This document shows, one piece after another, positions 8,566 through 17,181 of a stretch of DNA of 64,000 nucleotides. Position numbers and translations under genes: made by a program. This DNA is from Bradyrhizobium huanghuaihaiense (GTDB lineage: Bacteria > Pseudomonadota > Alphaproteobacteria > Rhizobiales > Xanthobacteraceae). The DNA lies in the NCBI RefSeq assembly GCF_007830635.1, contig NZ_VLLA01000004.1:124001-188000 (forward strand). Direction: 5' to 3'. The notes beneath the pieces were generated by a model. It was not told where the DNA came from, did no database searches, and saw only the letters and a program-made list of their open reading frames with translations. Numbering within the stretch: the first letter of the stretch is position 1; every line of letters starts with the position of its first letter.

Positions 8566-9033
8566 ATGTCGCGCCCGCCGCTTCCGCCCTTTACCCGAGA
8601 GACCGCCGCGCAGAAGGCCCGCATGGCCGAGGACGCCTGGAATTCTCGCGATCCGGTGAAAGTCTCGCTCGCCTATACCGAGGACAGCCGCTGGCGTAAC
8701 CGCTCCGAGGTGTTTCAGGGCCGCGAAGCCATCGTCGCCTTCCTCACCCGCAAATGGGAGAAGGAGCAGGACTACCGCCTGATCAAGGATCTCTGGGCCT
8801 TCGACGGCAATCGCATCGCCGTGCGCTTCCAGTACGAATGGCACGATGCAAACGGCCAGTGGTACCGCTCCTACGGCAACGAGCAGTGGGAGTTCGACGA
8901 GCACGGCTTGATGAAACGCCGCGAGGCGTCGATCAACGACATCATGATTGCGGAGAAGGATCGCCGCTTTCACTGGGCGGCGCCGGGGCCGCGGCCGGCG
9001 GATGTGCCGGGGCTGGGGACTGATCCGTTCTGA
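8566..9033 (+). CDS. NTF2-like protein, DUF1348 family
   Basis: This 155-residue protein matches DUF1348, a cone-shaped NTF2-like fold: [40 protein letters not shown], and [20 protein letters not shown]. Family members are small and usually annotated as nuclear transport factor 2 family proteins, with no proven reaction. The ATG at 8566 (MSRPPLPP) is preferred to an upstream one at 8536, because GAGG precedes it and homologues begin close to the FTRE motif. It is the first undamaged gene right of the inferred island boundary. Confidence 0.85.
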   Translation: MSRPPLPPFTRETAAQKARMAEDAWNSRDPVKVSLAYTEDSRWRNRSEVFQGREAIVAFLTRKWEKEQDYRLIKDLWAFDGNRIAVRFQYEWHDANGQWYRSYGNEQWEFDEHGLMKRREASINDIMIAEKDRRFHWAAPGPRPADVPGLGTDPF

Positions 9034-9037
9034 TTAT

Positions 9038-9244
9038 TTAACCGCCCTCACTGCTCTTGGCTGTCGCTTTTGAGAAGTCCTCCCAGAACCACATGCAGCC
9101 TAGCGCCGTCACGAAACCGGCGGCCATTACCATCCAGCCCTTCCACGCGAGCGCGAACAACAGAAGATATATTAGAGCCACCAGCCCTACGACGATCAAG
9201 GCAAGTGCAAACATCAGGCTTATCGTGCGACGAATTGGGCTCAT
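9038..9244 (-). CDS. Small two-helix membrane protein
   Basis: The 68-residue product has a short basic N-terminus (MSPIRR) and two hydrophobic stretches (about 8-31 and 37-54) followed by a charged tail. This is a plausible inner-membrane hairpin protein. It is convergent with the DUF1348 gene (4 nt between stops). No family is recognised. Confidence 0.55.
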   Translation of the reverse strand: MSPIRRTISLMFALALIVVGLVALIYLLLFALAWKGWMVMAAGFVTALGCMWFWEDFSKATAKSSEGG

Positions 9245-9328
9245 TCCCCATCCAGCCTTAAGCGTCCAGAGGACAATTATGCCCCATCTATGGGGACACT
9301 CAAGGGGAGAGAGCTAAGAAGTGTGCAA

Positions 9329-10042
9329 CTAAGGCGCCGCGCGCCTTGCCAAAAACCGCGTAATCGCCCCACCGAGCTTCGCGCTGTCCATCGGCTCCGC
9401 CAATGACGCCCGCGCCGTGGCCACGACATGCTCCGGCGCCTTGCCGTCGCGCAGGTCGCAGCACACTTCTGCGAACCCTACATCGAACTCCGGGTGCGGC
9501 TGCACCGTCAGCGTGGCGCCGTTGGCGTAGAGCAGGCCGGCATGCGGGGTGAACTCGGAGGAGAGGATCGTCAGCGCGTCGTTTGGCGGTTCGATCACCT
9601 GGTCCTGGTGCGAGGCGGCGATTGCGACCGCTTCGCCGTCGACGACGCCGTTCTCCGGCAGCACCTGATAGACGTGACGGCCGATGCCCCAGCCCTTCTC
9701 GGACTTGCGCACGGTGCCGCCGAGCGCCTGCGCGATCAGTTGATGGCCGAAGCAGACGCCGACCATCGGTGTCTTGTTGGTGTAGGCTTTGCGGACGAAG
9801 TCCTCGAGCGGCGCGATCCACTCGAGCCCGTCATAGACGCCGGCGGCAGCGCCCGTGATCAGCACGGCTTCGAGCTTGCCGGGATCGGGAAGCGCATCGC
9901 CGTTGGGAATGCTGACGACCTCGACGGTCGCCGTCGGATCCTCGGCGCGGACCATGCGCTCGAACATGTCCGGAAACGAGCCGTGCCGCTCGCGATATTT
10001 CGGCGGGACCTGTCCGGTCTCGATGATGGTGATGCGTGCCAT
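9329..10042 (-). CDS. Class I glutamine amidotransferase
   Basis: The 237-residue protein carries the class I glutaminase triad: nucleophile Cys in MVGVCFGHQLIAQALGG and the His-Glu pair in LTVQPHPEF. Related stand-alone proteins resemble the GATase domain of GMP synthase or gamma-glutamyl hydrolases such as PuuD. The start at 10042 follows a run of six G. The gene lies 29 nt downstream of the LysR gene on the same strand and divergent from the carbamoylase cluster. It may therefore cleave a gamma-glutamyl intermediate or supply ammonia in the same pathway; that is inference. Confidence 0.8.
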   Translation of the reverse strand: MARITIIETGQVPPKYRERHGSFPDMFERMVRAEDPTATVEVVSIPNGDALPDPGKLEAVLITGAAAGVYDGLEWIAPLEDFVRKAYTNKTPMVGVCFGHQLIAQALGGTVRKSEKGWGIGRHVYQVLPENGVVDGEAVAIAASHQDQVIEPPNDALTILSSEFTPHAGLLYANGATLTVQPHPEFDVGFAEVCCDLRDGKAPEHVVATARASLAEPMDSAKLGGAITRFLARRAAP

Positions 10043-10071
10043 GTGCCCCCCGGGTTGAAAGGTTGCGAAGC

Positions 10072-10998
10072 TCAGTCGCTTTCTGCCCCATGTTGCTGGT
10101 GTGGCGCTGTACGCTCCAGCAGCGCGCTTTCCTTGCGCACTTCGTTGAGGAAAGCCTTGGCGAGGCGCGACAGCGGCTCGGCCTCCGACCACAGCATATA
10201 GGCGACGGCGTGCGTTGTCGGCGCAAACGGCCGCACGACGAGGCCGCTCCCACCGTTCTGGCGCGGCGAGAACGGGTCGACCACCGCGGCACCGACGCCG
10301 GCGGCGGCGAGCACGCAGGCCGTGTTGCAGTAGCGCACCTCGACGGTCGGCTGGAAGGGTGCGCCGGCACGGGCAAAACTGTCGCGCACGGCTTCGCCAA
10401 GCCGCGTGCCGCGCTCGAGCCCGATGAAGGGCAGGCCGGACAGGTCCGCCGCGGAGATCACTGGCCTGTCGGCGAGCGGGTGCTGCGGCGGCAGCACGCA
10501 GACCATCTCGCCGGTGTGCACGACCTCATGCGCGATGCCGGGATGATGCGTCAGCCCGAGCGCGAAGCCGAGCTCGGCGACACGGCTGAGCACGCCCTCG
10601 ATGATGCCCTCATAGCGCCGCACGTCGAAGAACACGCGCGTCTCCGGGCGCCTGCGCAGGAAACCTGACAGCGCGGACGGGATGATGCTGTAGGCGAGCG
10701 GCGGTGTCGCGACGATCGCGAGATGCCCGGATCGGTTCTCGCGCAGATCGCGCACGCGGTTCTCGAGTTTTGCGTGCAGCGCGAAGATCGCTTCGCTCTC
10801 CTTGTAGAGCGCCATCGCTTCGGCGGTCGGAAACAGCCGGTTGTTGACGCGCTCGAACAGCGCAAAGCCCGCCTGCGCTTCCATGATCTTCAGCGCGTTG
10901 CTGACCGCGGGCTGCGACAGCGCCAGTTCGTCCGCCGCCGCTACCGTGGTGCGGTGGCGGATGACGGCACGCAGGATCTCGAGCTGGCGCAGGTTCAT
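10072..10998 (-). CDS. LysR-type regulator of the catabolic cluster
   Basis: The 308-residue protein has the LysR N-terminal winged helix (MNLRQLEILRAVIRHRTTVA, ALSQPAVSNALKIMEAQAGF, LFERVNNRLFPT) followed by a type 2 periplasmic-binding-like effector domain (about 90-300). Its position, divergent from the carbamoylase operon and upstream of the amidotransferase gene, is the classical arrangement of a LysR activator controlling both sides. The effector is probably the cluster substrate. The start at 10998 is chosen because the HTH normally begins within the first few residues; longer upstream frames have no homology. Confidence 0.9.
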   Translation of the reverse strand: MNLRQLEILRAVIRHRTTVAAADELALSQPAVSNALKIMEAQAGFALFERVNNRLFPTAEAMALYKESEAIFALHAKLENRVRDLRENRSGHLAIVATPPLAYSIIPSALSGFLRRRPETRVFFDVRRYEGIIEGVLSRVAELGFALGLTHHPGIAHEVVHTGEMVCVLPPQHPLADRPVISAADLSGLPFIGLERGTRLGEAVRDSFARAGAPFQPTVEVRYCNTACVLAAAGVGAAVVDPFSPRQNGGSGLVVRPFAPTTHAVAYMLWSEAEPLSRLAKAFLNEVRKESALLERTAPHQQHGAESD

Positions 10999-11095
10999 AT
11001 CACTGCCGGTTATACTCAGGGCCAAAACATCATAGCAGAATGAATTGATTTTGCAGCCCCGCTTCTCCGTAATGGCAGCGGATTTGCGCGTTGCA

Positions 11096-11119
11096 TCAAT
11101 GGGTTGATTCGCCCATTGA
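11096..11119. promoter_or_regulatory. Inverted repeat between LysR and carbamoylase genes
   Basis: TCAATGGG (11096-11103) and CCCATTGA (11112-11119) form a perfect 8-bp inverted repeat with an 8-bp spacer, 30 nt before the carbamoylase start. The divergent position suits a LysR or other regulator operator, but no binding data exist. Confidence 0.45.
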
Positions 11120-11149
11120 GGCAGCACTGCGCACAGATTGGAGGCAATC

Positions 11150-12106
11150 TTGGTTCGTGTCCTTCGCGCCGCCGCCGCCCAGATGGGGCCGACGCAAAAA
11201 GCCGATACGCGCGAGCATACGCTGGCGCGGATGCTCGCGCTGCTGGAGGAGGCCGCCGGCCGCGGCGCCAGCCTCGTGGTGTTTCCAGAGCTTGCCTTCA
11301 CCACCTTCTTTCCGCGCTGGCTGCTCGAGGGCGAGGCGCTCGACCATTATTTCGAGCGCGGCATGCCGAACCCGGCGGTGGCAAAGCTGTTCGACCGCGC
11401 GCGTGCGCTGCGCGTCGGCTTCTATGTCGGCTATGCCGAGCTGACGCCGGACGGCCGCCGCTACAATTGCGCCGTCCTGGTCGATCGCGACGGCGAGATT
11501 CTCGGCCGCTATCGCAAGGTGCACCTGCCGGGTTCGGTCGAGCCGCGCGAGGGCGCCCGCTACCAGCAGCTCGAGAAGCGCTATTTCGAATATGGCGACC
11601 TCGGCTTTCCCGCCTTCCGCGCCGGCTCGGCCTGGGCCCACGCCATCATGGGCATGATGATCTGCAACGATCGCCGCTGGCCGGAGTCCTGGCGCGTGCT
11701 CGGCCTGCAGGGCGTCGAGCTCGTCTGCATCGGCTACAATTCGGCGGCCTATGATCCGAACGGCGGCACCACTGAAGACGGCGCGCTCCGCACCTTCCAC
11801 TCGACGCTGGTGACGCAGGCCAACGCCTACATGAACGCGACCTGGGCGATCTCGGTGGCGAAGGCGGGCGAGGAGGACGGCTCCGGGCTGATCGGCGGCT
11901 CCTGCATCGTCGATCCCAACGGGCGCATCGTCGCACAGGCGCAGACGCTCGCGGACGAGGTGATCGTCGCAGACATCGATCTCGATCTCTGCCGCCAGGG
12001 CAAGGACAAGATGTTCAACTTCGCCGCCCACCGGCGGCCCGAGCAATACCGGGTGATCACCGAACGCGCCGGCGTCATCGAGCCGGCCGTTCTCGACGCC
12101 GACTGA
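11150..12106 (+). CDS. Nitrilase-superfamily N-carbamoyl-D-amino acid hydrolase
   Basis: The 318-residue protein shows the nitrilase triad at the positions expected for D-carbamoylase: Glu47 in FPELAFTTFF, Lys123 in YRKVHLPG and Cys172 in MMICNDRRWPE. Such enzymes convert N-carbamoyl-D-amino acids to D-amino acids, CO2 and ammonia. I choose a TTG start at 11150 because GGAGG lies 5 nt upstream and the Glu then falls at residue 47; the frame itself stays open from 11138. The gene heads the transporter/racemase operon. Related N-carbamoylputrescine amidases are less likely given the FFPRW and YFEYGD segments. Confidence 0.85.
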   Translation: MVRVLRAAAAQMGPTQKADTREHTLARMLALLEEAAGRGASLVVFPELAFTTFFPRWLLEGEALDHYFERGMPNPAVAKLFDRARALRVGFYVGYAELTPDGRRYNCAVLVDRDGEILGRYRKVHLPGSVEPREGARYQQLEKRYFEYGDLGFPAFRAGSAWAHAIMGMMICNDRRWPESWRVLGLQGVELVCIGYNSAAYDPNGGTTEDGALRTFHSTLVTQANAYMNATWAISVAKAGEEDGSGLIGGSCIVDPNGRIVAQAQTLADEVIVADIDLDLCRQGKDKMFNFAAHRRPEQYRVITERAGVIEPAVLDAD

Positions 12107-12123
12107 GCAAGTGGCACGGCGCT

Positions 12124-12159
12124 GGCAAAGGAGCTGACATGGGCAAAGGAGCTGACATG
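12124..12159 (+). repeat. Tandem 18-bp duplication of a ribosome site plus start codon
   Basis: GGCAAAGGAGCTGACATG occurs twice, back to back (12124-12141 and 12142-12159). Each copy contains AGGAG and an ATG in the same frame, so the binding-protein gene has two complete translation starts. Confidence 0.9.
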
Positions 12160-12984
12160 ACACGCCTCTCGTTTTCTCTCGCTGTTGCTGCGCTGGCCGC
12201 GGTGACCTCCGCGCGGGCCGCAGAGTTGCCGGCGGAGATCAAGCAGGCCGGCTCGCTGAAGCTCACGGTCAACTCCACCTACGCGCCGATGGAATATCGC
12301 GATCCCGCGACCAACGAGCTGGTCGGGCTCGACATCGATCTGGCCAATGAGCTCGCCAAGCGGCTCGGCAGTCTCAAGATCGTCTGGAGCGAGACGCCGT
12401 TCGCCGAGCTGATCCCCTCGCTCCAGACCAGGCGCGCCGATTTCATCATCTCCGGCATCTCGGACCGCGCTTCGCGGCGCGAGACCGCCGATTTCGTCGA
12501 CTACCTAGCGACCGGCCCGCAGTTCTTCGTGATGGCGGACAGCGCCGCCAAGGACGCGACCGATCTCTGCGGCAAGAAGGTCGGCACCACCCGCAGCACC
12601 AGCTTCCCGGTCGAGATCGAGAAGTGGAGCAAGCAGAATTGCGAGCCGGCCGGCAAGCCGGCGATCCAGTATGTTCCGGGCGAGAACTCGATCGACGTCC
12701 GCAACCAGCTCAAGCAGGGCCGCATCGATGCCGCGGTGCAGGGCAGCGAGACGCTGCCCTATGCGCAATCCCAGGAGCCCGGAAAATACCGCATCGTCGG
12801 TGAGGCCTTCGCGAGGGGATATCAGGGCATCATGTTCCGCAAGGACGATGCCGCCTTGCGCGAGGTGGTGACCGAGAAGCTCGCCGCCATGATCGCCGAC
12901 GGCTCCTACAAGGCCATTCTCGACAAATGGGGCTTGGGGGCCAATGCGGTGGCCCAGCCCATGCTGAACGCGGCGCCGCAATGA
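12157..12984 (+). CDS. Polar amino acid ABC transporter, binding protein 1
   Basis: The 275-residue periplasmic protein belongs to the family 3 solute-binding proteins (SBP_bac_3). The signal peptide MTRLSFSLAVAALAAVTSA is followed by the typical first strand LKLTVNSTYAPMEYRD and by the GLDIDLANELAKRLG motif. The ATG at 12157 gives the better signal peptide; the ATG at 12139 (six residues longer) has an identical ribosome site because of the tandem duplication. The stop overlaps the permease start (ATGA). A close paralogue lies after the ATPase gene, so one membrane complex may accept two binding proteins. Confidence 0.9.
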   Translation: MTRLSFSLAVAALAAVTSARAAELPAEIKQAGSLKLTVNSTYAPMEYRDPATNELVGLDIDLANELAKRLGSLKIVWSETPFAELIPSLQTRRADFIISGISDRASRRETADFVDYLATGPQFFVMADSAAKDATDLCGKKVGTTRSTSFPVEIEKWSKQNCEPAGKPAIQYVPGENSIDVRNQLKQGRIDAAVQGSETLPYAQSQEPGKYRIVGEAFARGYQGIMFRKDDAALREVVTEKLAAMIADGSYKAILDKWGLGANAVAQPMLNAAPQ

Positions 12985-13838
12985 AACCGGCGCCGGCACT
13001 CGCGGAGGGATTTCCCGATCTGTCGGGCATGCGGATCGCGCGCGAGCCGCACTGGTTTCGCTGGATCAGCGCGGCCCTGATTATCCTTGTGCTGGCGGCG
13101 ATCGCGCGCGCGTTTGCGAACGGCCAGATCGAGTGGTCCTATGTCAGCCGCTTCCTGACCGTGAAGGTCATCCTCGAAGGCATCGTCAACACCATGGTGA
13201 TGGCGGTGCTGGCGATGATGCTCGGCGTTGTCCTCGGCATCGTCGTCGCGATCATGCGGCTGTCGCCCAATCCGGTGCTGAAGACTGTGGCCGCCGGCTA
13301 CACCTGGCTGTTTCGCGGCACCCCGCTGATCCTGCAACTGCTGCTGTGGTTCAACCTCGCGCTGGTGTTTCCGACCATCGGCATTCCCGGCCTGTGGAGC
13401 GCGCGGGCCGTCGACGTCATGACGCCGTTCCTCGCCGCGCTGCTCGGGCTCGGCATCAACCAGGGCGCCTACACCTCCGAAGTGATGCGTGCCGGCATGC
13501 TGTCGGTCGATGTCGGGCAATATGAGGCGGCGCAGGCGATCGGCATGGGACGGCTGCGCGCGCTGCGCCGGATCGTGTTGCCGCAGGCGATGCGGGTGGT
13601 GATCCCGCCGCTCGGCAACGAGTTCATCGGCATGGTGAAGGCGACCTCGCTCGCCAGCGTCATCCAGTATCCGGAACTGCTGCACAACGCCGAGAACATC
13701 TATTACGCCAACTCCCGCGTCATCGAGCTCCTGATCGTCGCCGGGCTCTGGTACCTGCTCGTGGTCTCGATCCTGACCCCGCTGCAGATGCTGCTCGAAC
13801 GCCGCTTTGCCCGCGGCACATTGCGGCTGGCGCGATGA
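12981..13838 (+). CDS. Polar amino acid ABC transporter, permease
   Basis: The 285-residue inner-membrane protein of the HisM/GlnP family has about five to six hydrophobic helices. The EAA loop that contacts the ATPase reads [19 protein letters not shown]. An extended N-terminus (about 25 residues before the first helix) is typical of this group. It is the only permease in the cluster for this transporter, so it probably forms a homodimer. It overlaps the preceding gene by 4 nt and the ATPase gene by 4 nt, which indicates tight translational coupling. Confidence 0.92.
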   Translation: MKPAPALAEGFPDLSGMRIAREPHWFRWISAALIILVLAAIARAFANGQIEWSYVSRFLTVKVILEGIVNTMVMAVLAMMLGVVLGIVVAIMRLSPNPVLKTVAAGYTWLFRGTPLILQLLLWFNLALVFPTIGIPGLWSARAVDVMTPFLAALLGLGINQGAYTSEVMRAGMLSVDVGQYEAAQAIGMGRLRALRRIVLPQAMRVVIPPLGNEFIGMVKATSLASVIQYPELLHNAENIYYANSRVIELLIVAGLWYLLVVSILTPLQMLLERRFARGTLRLAR

Positions 13839-14599
13839 CAAAACCCCTCGTCGCGATCCGCACCGTCAGCAAGAACTTTGGAGAGTTCCAGGCTCTCAAG
13901 AACGTTTCGCTCGATGTCTGGCCCGGCGAGGTGATGTGCCTGATCGGCGCCTCCGGCTCGGGCAAGACCACATTGCTCCGCTGCATCAACCAGCTCGCGA
14001 CGATCGACAGTGGCGGCATCTGGCTCGACGGCGAGCTGCTGGGCGTGCGCGAGCATGGTGGGAAACTTCATCGCCTCAGCGAGCGGGAGATCGGGCGGCA
14101 GCGGCTCAAGACCGGCATGGTGTTCCAGCGCTTCAACCTGTTTCCGCATAAGACCGCGCTGGAGAACATCACCGAAGGCCCGACCCAGGTTCAGGGGCGT
14201 AAGCCAGATGAGGTGCGCGCGGAAGCGATCGAACTGCTCCGTCGCGTCGGGCTCGCCGCCAAGGCCGATTCGTATCCCGCGCAGCTCTCCGGCGGCCAGC
14301 AGCAGCGCGTCGCGATTGCGCGCGCGCTCGCGATGAAGCCGATGCTGATGCTGTTCGACGAGCCGACCAGCGCGCTCGATCCCGAGCTCGTCGGCGAGGT
14401 GCTTGCGGTGATGAAGGAGCTGGCGCGAAGCGGCATGACCATGATGGTGGTGACGCACGAGCTCGGCTTCGCGCGCGAGGTCGCCGACCGCGTCGTCTAC
14501 ATGGACCAGGGCGCGATCGTCGAGCAGGGCCGCGCCTCCGACGTTCTGGGCGCGCCGCGCGAGGAGCGCACCAAGGCATTTCTTTCGGCAGTGATCTGA
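13835..14599 (+). CDS. Polar amino acid ABC transporter, ATPase
   Basis: The 254-residue protein is a HisP/GlnQ-type ATP-binding subunit. It has the Walker A motif GASGSGKTT (about 36-44), a Q-loop in [17 protein letters not shown], the signature [16 protein letters not shown], Walker [15 protein letters not shown], and the switch His in VVTHELGFA. The usual insertion before the Q-loop is present. It energises uptake through the adjacent permease in the cytoplasmic membrane. The ATG overlaps the permease stop by 4 nt. Confidence 0.95.
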   Translation: MTKPLVAIRTVSKNFGEFQALKNVSLDVWPGEVMCLIGASGSGKTTLLRCINQLATIDSGGIWLDGELLGVREHGGKLHRLSEREIGRQRLKTGMVFQRFNLFPHKTALENITEGPTQVQGRKPDEVRAEAIELLRRVGLAAKADSYPAQLSGGQQQRVAIARALAMKPMLMLFDEPTSALDPELVGEVLAVMKELARSGMTMMVVTHELGFAREVADRVVYMDQGAIVEQGRASDVLGAPREERTKAFLSAVI

Positions 14600-14615
14600 C
14601 ATTGGGGGTGTGGTG

Positions 14616-15431
14616 ATGAAGAGGCTTTTGGTTGCGGTGGCGCTGGTTGGTGCCATGACCGTTTCGGCATTGGCGATCGAGCTGCCGCCTGATATCGCCA
14701 AGCGCGGCAGCCTCAAGGTGGCGCTGGTGCCGAACTATCCGCCGATGGAATTCCGCGATCCCGCCACCAACGCGCTGTCCGGCTTCGACATCGATCTCGG
14801 CGAGGCGATCGGCCGCAAGCTCGGCGTCAAGATCGAATGGACCGAGACCAGCTTTGCCGAATTCATGCCGTCGATTTCGACCGGGCGGGTGGATGCCATC
14901 CTGTCCGGCTTCACAGACTATGCGAGCCGGCACGAGATCGCCTCCTTCGTCGATTATCTGCGCAGCGGTCCGAAATTCTTCGTGCAGCAGTCCCGTGCGT
15001 CCGAGTTCAAGGACATGGCTGCGTTCTGCGGCAAGAAGGTCGGCGCCAGCCGCCGGACCATGTTTCCGGCAGAGATCGAAAAGTGGAGCCAGAAGAACTG
15101 CGGCAGCAATCCGATCCAGTTCGTCGGCACCGACGGCTCGGCCGATGCGCGTAACCAGCTCAGGCAGGGCCGTATCGACGCCGCCGTGCAGGGCAACGAG
15201 ACGCTGCCCTATCTGATGGACCTCGAGCCGGGCACCTATGCGCCGGTCGGTGATCCCTTCGCGACGCAGTTCACGGGCATCGCGCTGCCGGTCAAGGAAA
15301 AGGCACTTCAGCAGGCCATTCTCGAGGCCGTCGATGCGCTGATCGCCGATGGCACCTATCGCACCCTGCTTGCCAAGTGGAAACTCAACGATAACGGACT
15401 AGAGAAGGCGACCATCAATGCTGGACAGTAA
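14616..15431 (+). CDS. Polar amino acid ABC transporter, binding protein 2
   Basis: The 271-residue SBP_bac_3 protein is a paralogue of the one at 12157. They share the PPEIAKRGSLKV-like entry, YPPMEFRDPATN, GFDIDLGEAIGRKLG, the CGKKVGASRRTMFPAEIEKW segment and QGRIDAAVQGNETLPY. The signal peptide spans about residues 1-20. GTG codons at 14610 and 14613 are alternative starts; the ATG at 14616 is closest to GGGGG. It overlaps the deacetylase-like gene by 14 nt. Differences around the ligand cleft suggest a second, related ligand for the same permease. Confidence 0.9.
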   Translation: MKRLLVAVALVGAMTVSALAIELPPDIAKRGSLKVALVPNYPPMEFRDPATNALSGFDIDLGEAIGRKLGVKIEWTETSFAEFMPSISTGRVDAILSGFTDYASRHEIASFVDYLRSGPKFFVQQSRASEFKDMAAFCGKKVGASRRTMFPAEIEKWSQKNCGSNPIQFVGTDGSADARNQLRQGRIDAAVQGNETLPYLMDLEPGTYAPVGDPFATQFTGIALPVKEKALQQAILEAVDALIADGTYRTLLAKWKLNDNGLEKATINAGQ

Positions 15432-16302
15432 GGCACTCAAGAGCATCCCGCTCGTCCCGGCCAACACTGCGGATCCTGCGCCCGAATATCCCTGGCCGAA
15501 GCCGTACAAGTCGGCGATGTTCCTGTCGTTCGACGTGGATGCGGAGAGTGCGTGGACCAGCAAGGACGCGGTGCATGCGCAGCGGCTCATCACCATGAGC
15601 TATGGCGGCTACGAGGCGCGCGTCGGCACGCCGAAGCTTTTGGAGCTGCTCGACCAGCTCGATCTGAAGGCGACGTTCTTCGTCACGGGCTGGTCGGTCG
15701 ATGCGCATCCGGCGATGGCCGAATCTATCCTGAAGGCCGGCCACGAGATCGGCCATCACGGCTATCACCATCTCTTGCCCGATCCCGGCGATCCCTGGAT
15801 CGAGGAGGAGCTGGAGCGCGGTTTTGAGGCGCTGAAGCGCCGGCTCGGCGTCAAGCCGACCGGCTATCGCGCGCCCTATGGCGAGTTCACCGAGGAGCTG
15901 CGCGTCGCGCTGGTGCGGCACGGCATCGTCTACACCTCCTCGTTCCGCGACGACGTCAGGCCCTATCGCCATCGTCTTGCCGACGGCAAGCCCGGCACGA
16001 TCGAGCTGCCGGTCACCGCGAGCTATGACGACTGGATGCACGGCCTCTCCGCCCGCTTCAGCCCGCGCTCGATCTTCCCCAAGGAGCATGTGCTCTCGAT
16101 ATGGAAGGACGAGCTGGATGAAGTCCGCGACTGGGGCGCGATGGTGACGACGGTGCTGCATCCGCAGTGCAGCGGCCGTCCGATGCGGCTGCGCCTGCTG
16201 CGTGAGTTCCTCACTTACGCCAAGTCGTGCCCGGATGTCTGGATCACCACCGGCGAGAAGATCGCGGAAAACTTCCTGCGCCACGAAGCGGCCAACCGCT
16301 GA
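15418..16302 (+). CDS. Polysaccharide-deacetylase-fold hydrolase, possible cyclic imidase
   Basis: The 294-residue protein has the NodB/CE4 catalytic fold: FLSFDVDAES with Asp39/Asp41, HEIGHHGYHH (109-118) for metal binding, and GYRAPYGE. Family members of this size in amino acid or ureide clusters include bacterial cyclic imidases and PuuE-type allantoinases rather than chitin deacetylases. There is no signal peptide, so it acts in the cytoplasm. Between a transporter and a hydantoin-type racemase it is the best candidate for the ring-opening hydrolase of the pathway. This substrate class is inference. Confidence 0.8.
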   Translation: MLDSKALKSIPLVPANTADPAPEYPWPKPYKSAMFLSFDVDAESAWTSKDAVHAQRLITMSYGGYEARVGTPKLLELLDQLDLKATFFVTGWSVDAHPAMAESILKAGHEIGHHGYHHLLPDPGDPWIEEELERGFEALKRRLGVKPTGYRAPYGEFTEELRVALVRHGIVYTSSFRDDVRPYRHRLADGKPGTIELPVTASYDDWMHGLSARFSPRSIFPKEHVLSIWKDELDEVRDWGAMVTTVLHPQCSGRPMRLRLLREFLTYAKSCPDVWITTGEKIAENFLRHEAANR

Positions 16303-16310
16303 GCCAAGTC

Positions 16311-16967
16311 ATGACCCGTCGCCGCATCCTCGTCATCAACCCCAACTCCTCGGCGTCGGTGACGGCGGCGATCGACGACGCGGTGGCGCCGCTGCGCATC
16401 GCCGGCGGGCCTGAAATCGAGGTGGTCGGCCTTGCCGAGGGCCCGCCGGGCATCAGCTCGCAACGCGATGCCGACAGCGTCGTCATGCCGCTGGTCAACC
16501 GTGTGTCGCGCGACAATGCGGACGCCTTTGTGCTGGCCTGCTTCAGCGATCCCGGCCTGCATGCGGTGCGCGAGGCCGCCGGAGGCCGCCCCGTGCTGGG
16601 CATCGCCGAATGCGGCATCTTCCGCGCGCTGATGCTGGGCGAACGCTTTGGCGTCATCGCACTGTCGCCGTCGAGCATCCGCCGCCAGCAGCGCATGGCG
16701 CGGGTGATGGGCGTCGACAGCCGCTATGCCGGAAGCTGGTCAGTCGGCGCGAGTGCGGCGGAGACGGCAGGCGCCGATATCCGCGGGCGGCTGATCGACG
16801 CCGGGCGTGCGCTGGTCACGCAATGCCGCGCCGACGTGGTGGTGATGGGCTGCGCCGGCATGGCCTCGCATCGCGCGGCGATTGCGGAGGCGATCGGCGT
16901 GCCCGTGATCGAGCCGGCGCAGCAGGCGGTCGCTGCCGCGATCGGCGCGGTCTTGTTGAACACGTAG
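16311..16967 (+). CDS. Asp/Glu/hydantoin racemase family protein
   Basis: The 218-residue protein has the family opening RILVINPNSSASVTAAI and two catalytic Cys, Cys77 in VLACFSDPG and Cys181 in VVMGCAGMA, as in two-base cofactor-independent racemases. Hydantoin and allantoin racemases belong here. It lies 8 nt after the deacetylase-like gene and is probably cotranscribed. With a D-specific carbamoylase upstream, a racemase would let both enantiomers of a substrate enter the pathway. The exact substrate cannot be read from the sequence. Confidence 0.85.
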   Translation: MTRRRILVINPNSSASVTAAIDDAVAPLRIAGGPEIEVVGLAEGPPGISSQRDADSVVMPLVNRVSRDNADAFVLACFSDPGLHAVREAAGGRPVLGIAECGIFRALMLGERFGVIALSPSSIRRQQRMARVMGVDSRYAGSWSVGASAAETAGADIRGRLIDAGRALVTQCRADVVVMGCAGMASHRAAIAEAIGVPVIEPAQQAVAAAIGAVLLNT

Positions 16968-17025
16968 GCGGCAAGTGATGAACCTCCGTTTTTCTGGCAC
17001 CTCTCAGGCCGCGCACTCGCTGCAA

Positions 17026-17142
17026 CCTCTCCCGCTTGCGGGAGAGGTCGCGCCGAAGGCGCGGGTGAAGGTTGTTTCCTCTTGGGGGTCCTCGCCTGCG
17101 GAAGCACCCTCTCCCCAACCCTCCCCCGCGAGCGGGGGAGGG
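17026..17142. repeat. Composite palindromic repeat, copy A
   Basis: About 117 bp with a hairpin at each end: CCTCTCCCGC/GCGGGAGAGG (17026-17047) and CCCTCCCCCGC/GCGGGGGAGGG (17119-17142). Between them lie conserved segments (TCGCGCCGAAGGCGCGGGTG and CCTCTTGGGG). The same composite unit recurs at 46325-46442 and, with a different middle, at 20169-20287. Confidence 0.85.
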
Positions 17143-17181
17143 AGCACACCGCCAATGCCGCGCACTTAGGAGCCTCTCGTA

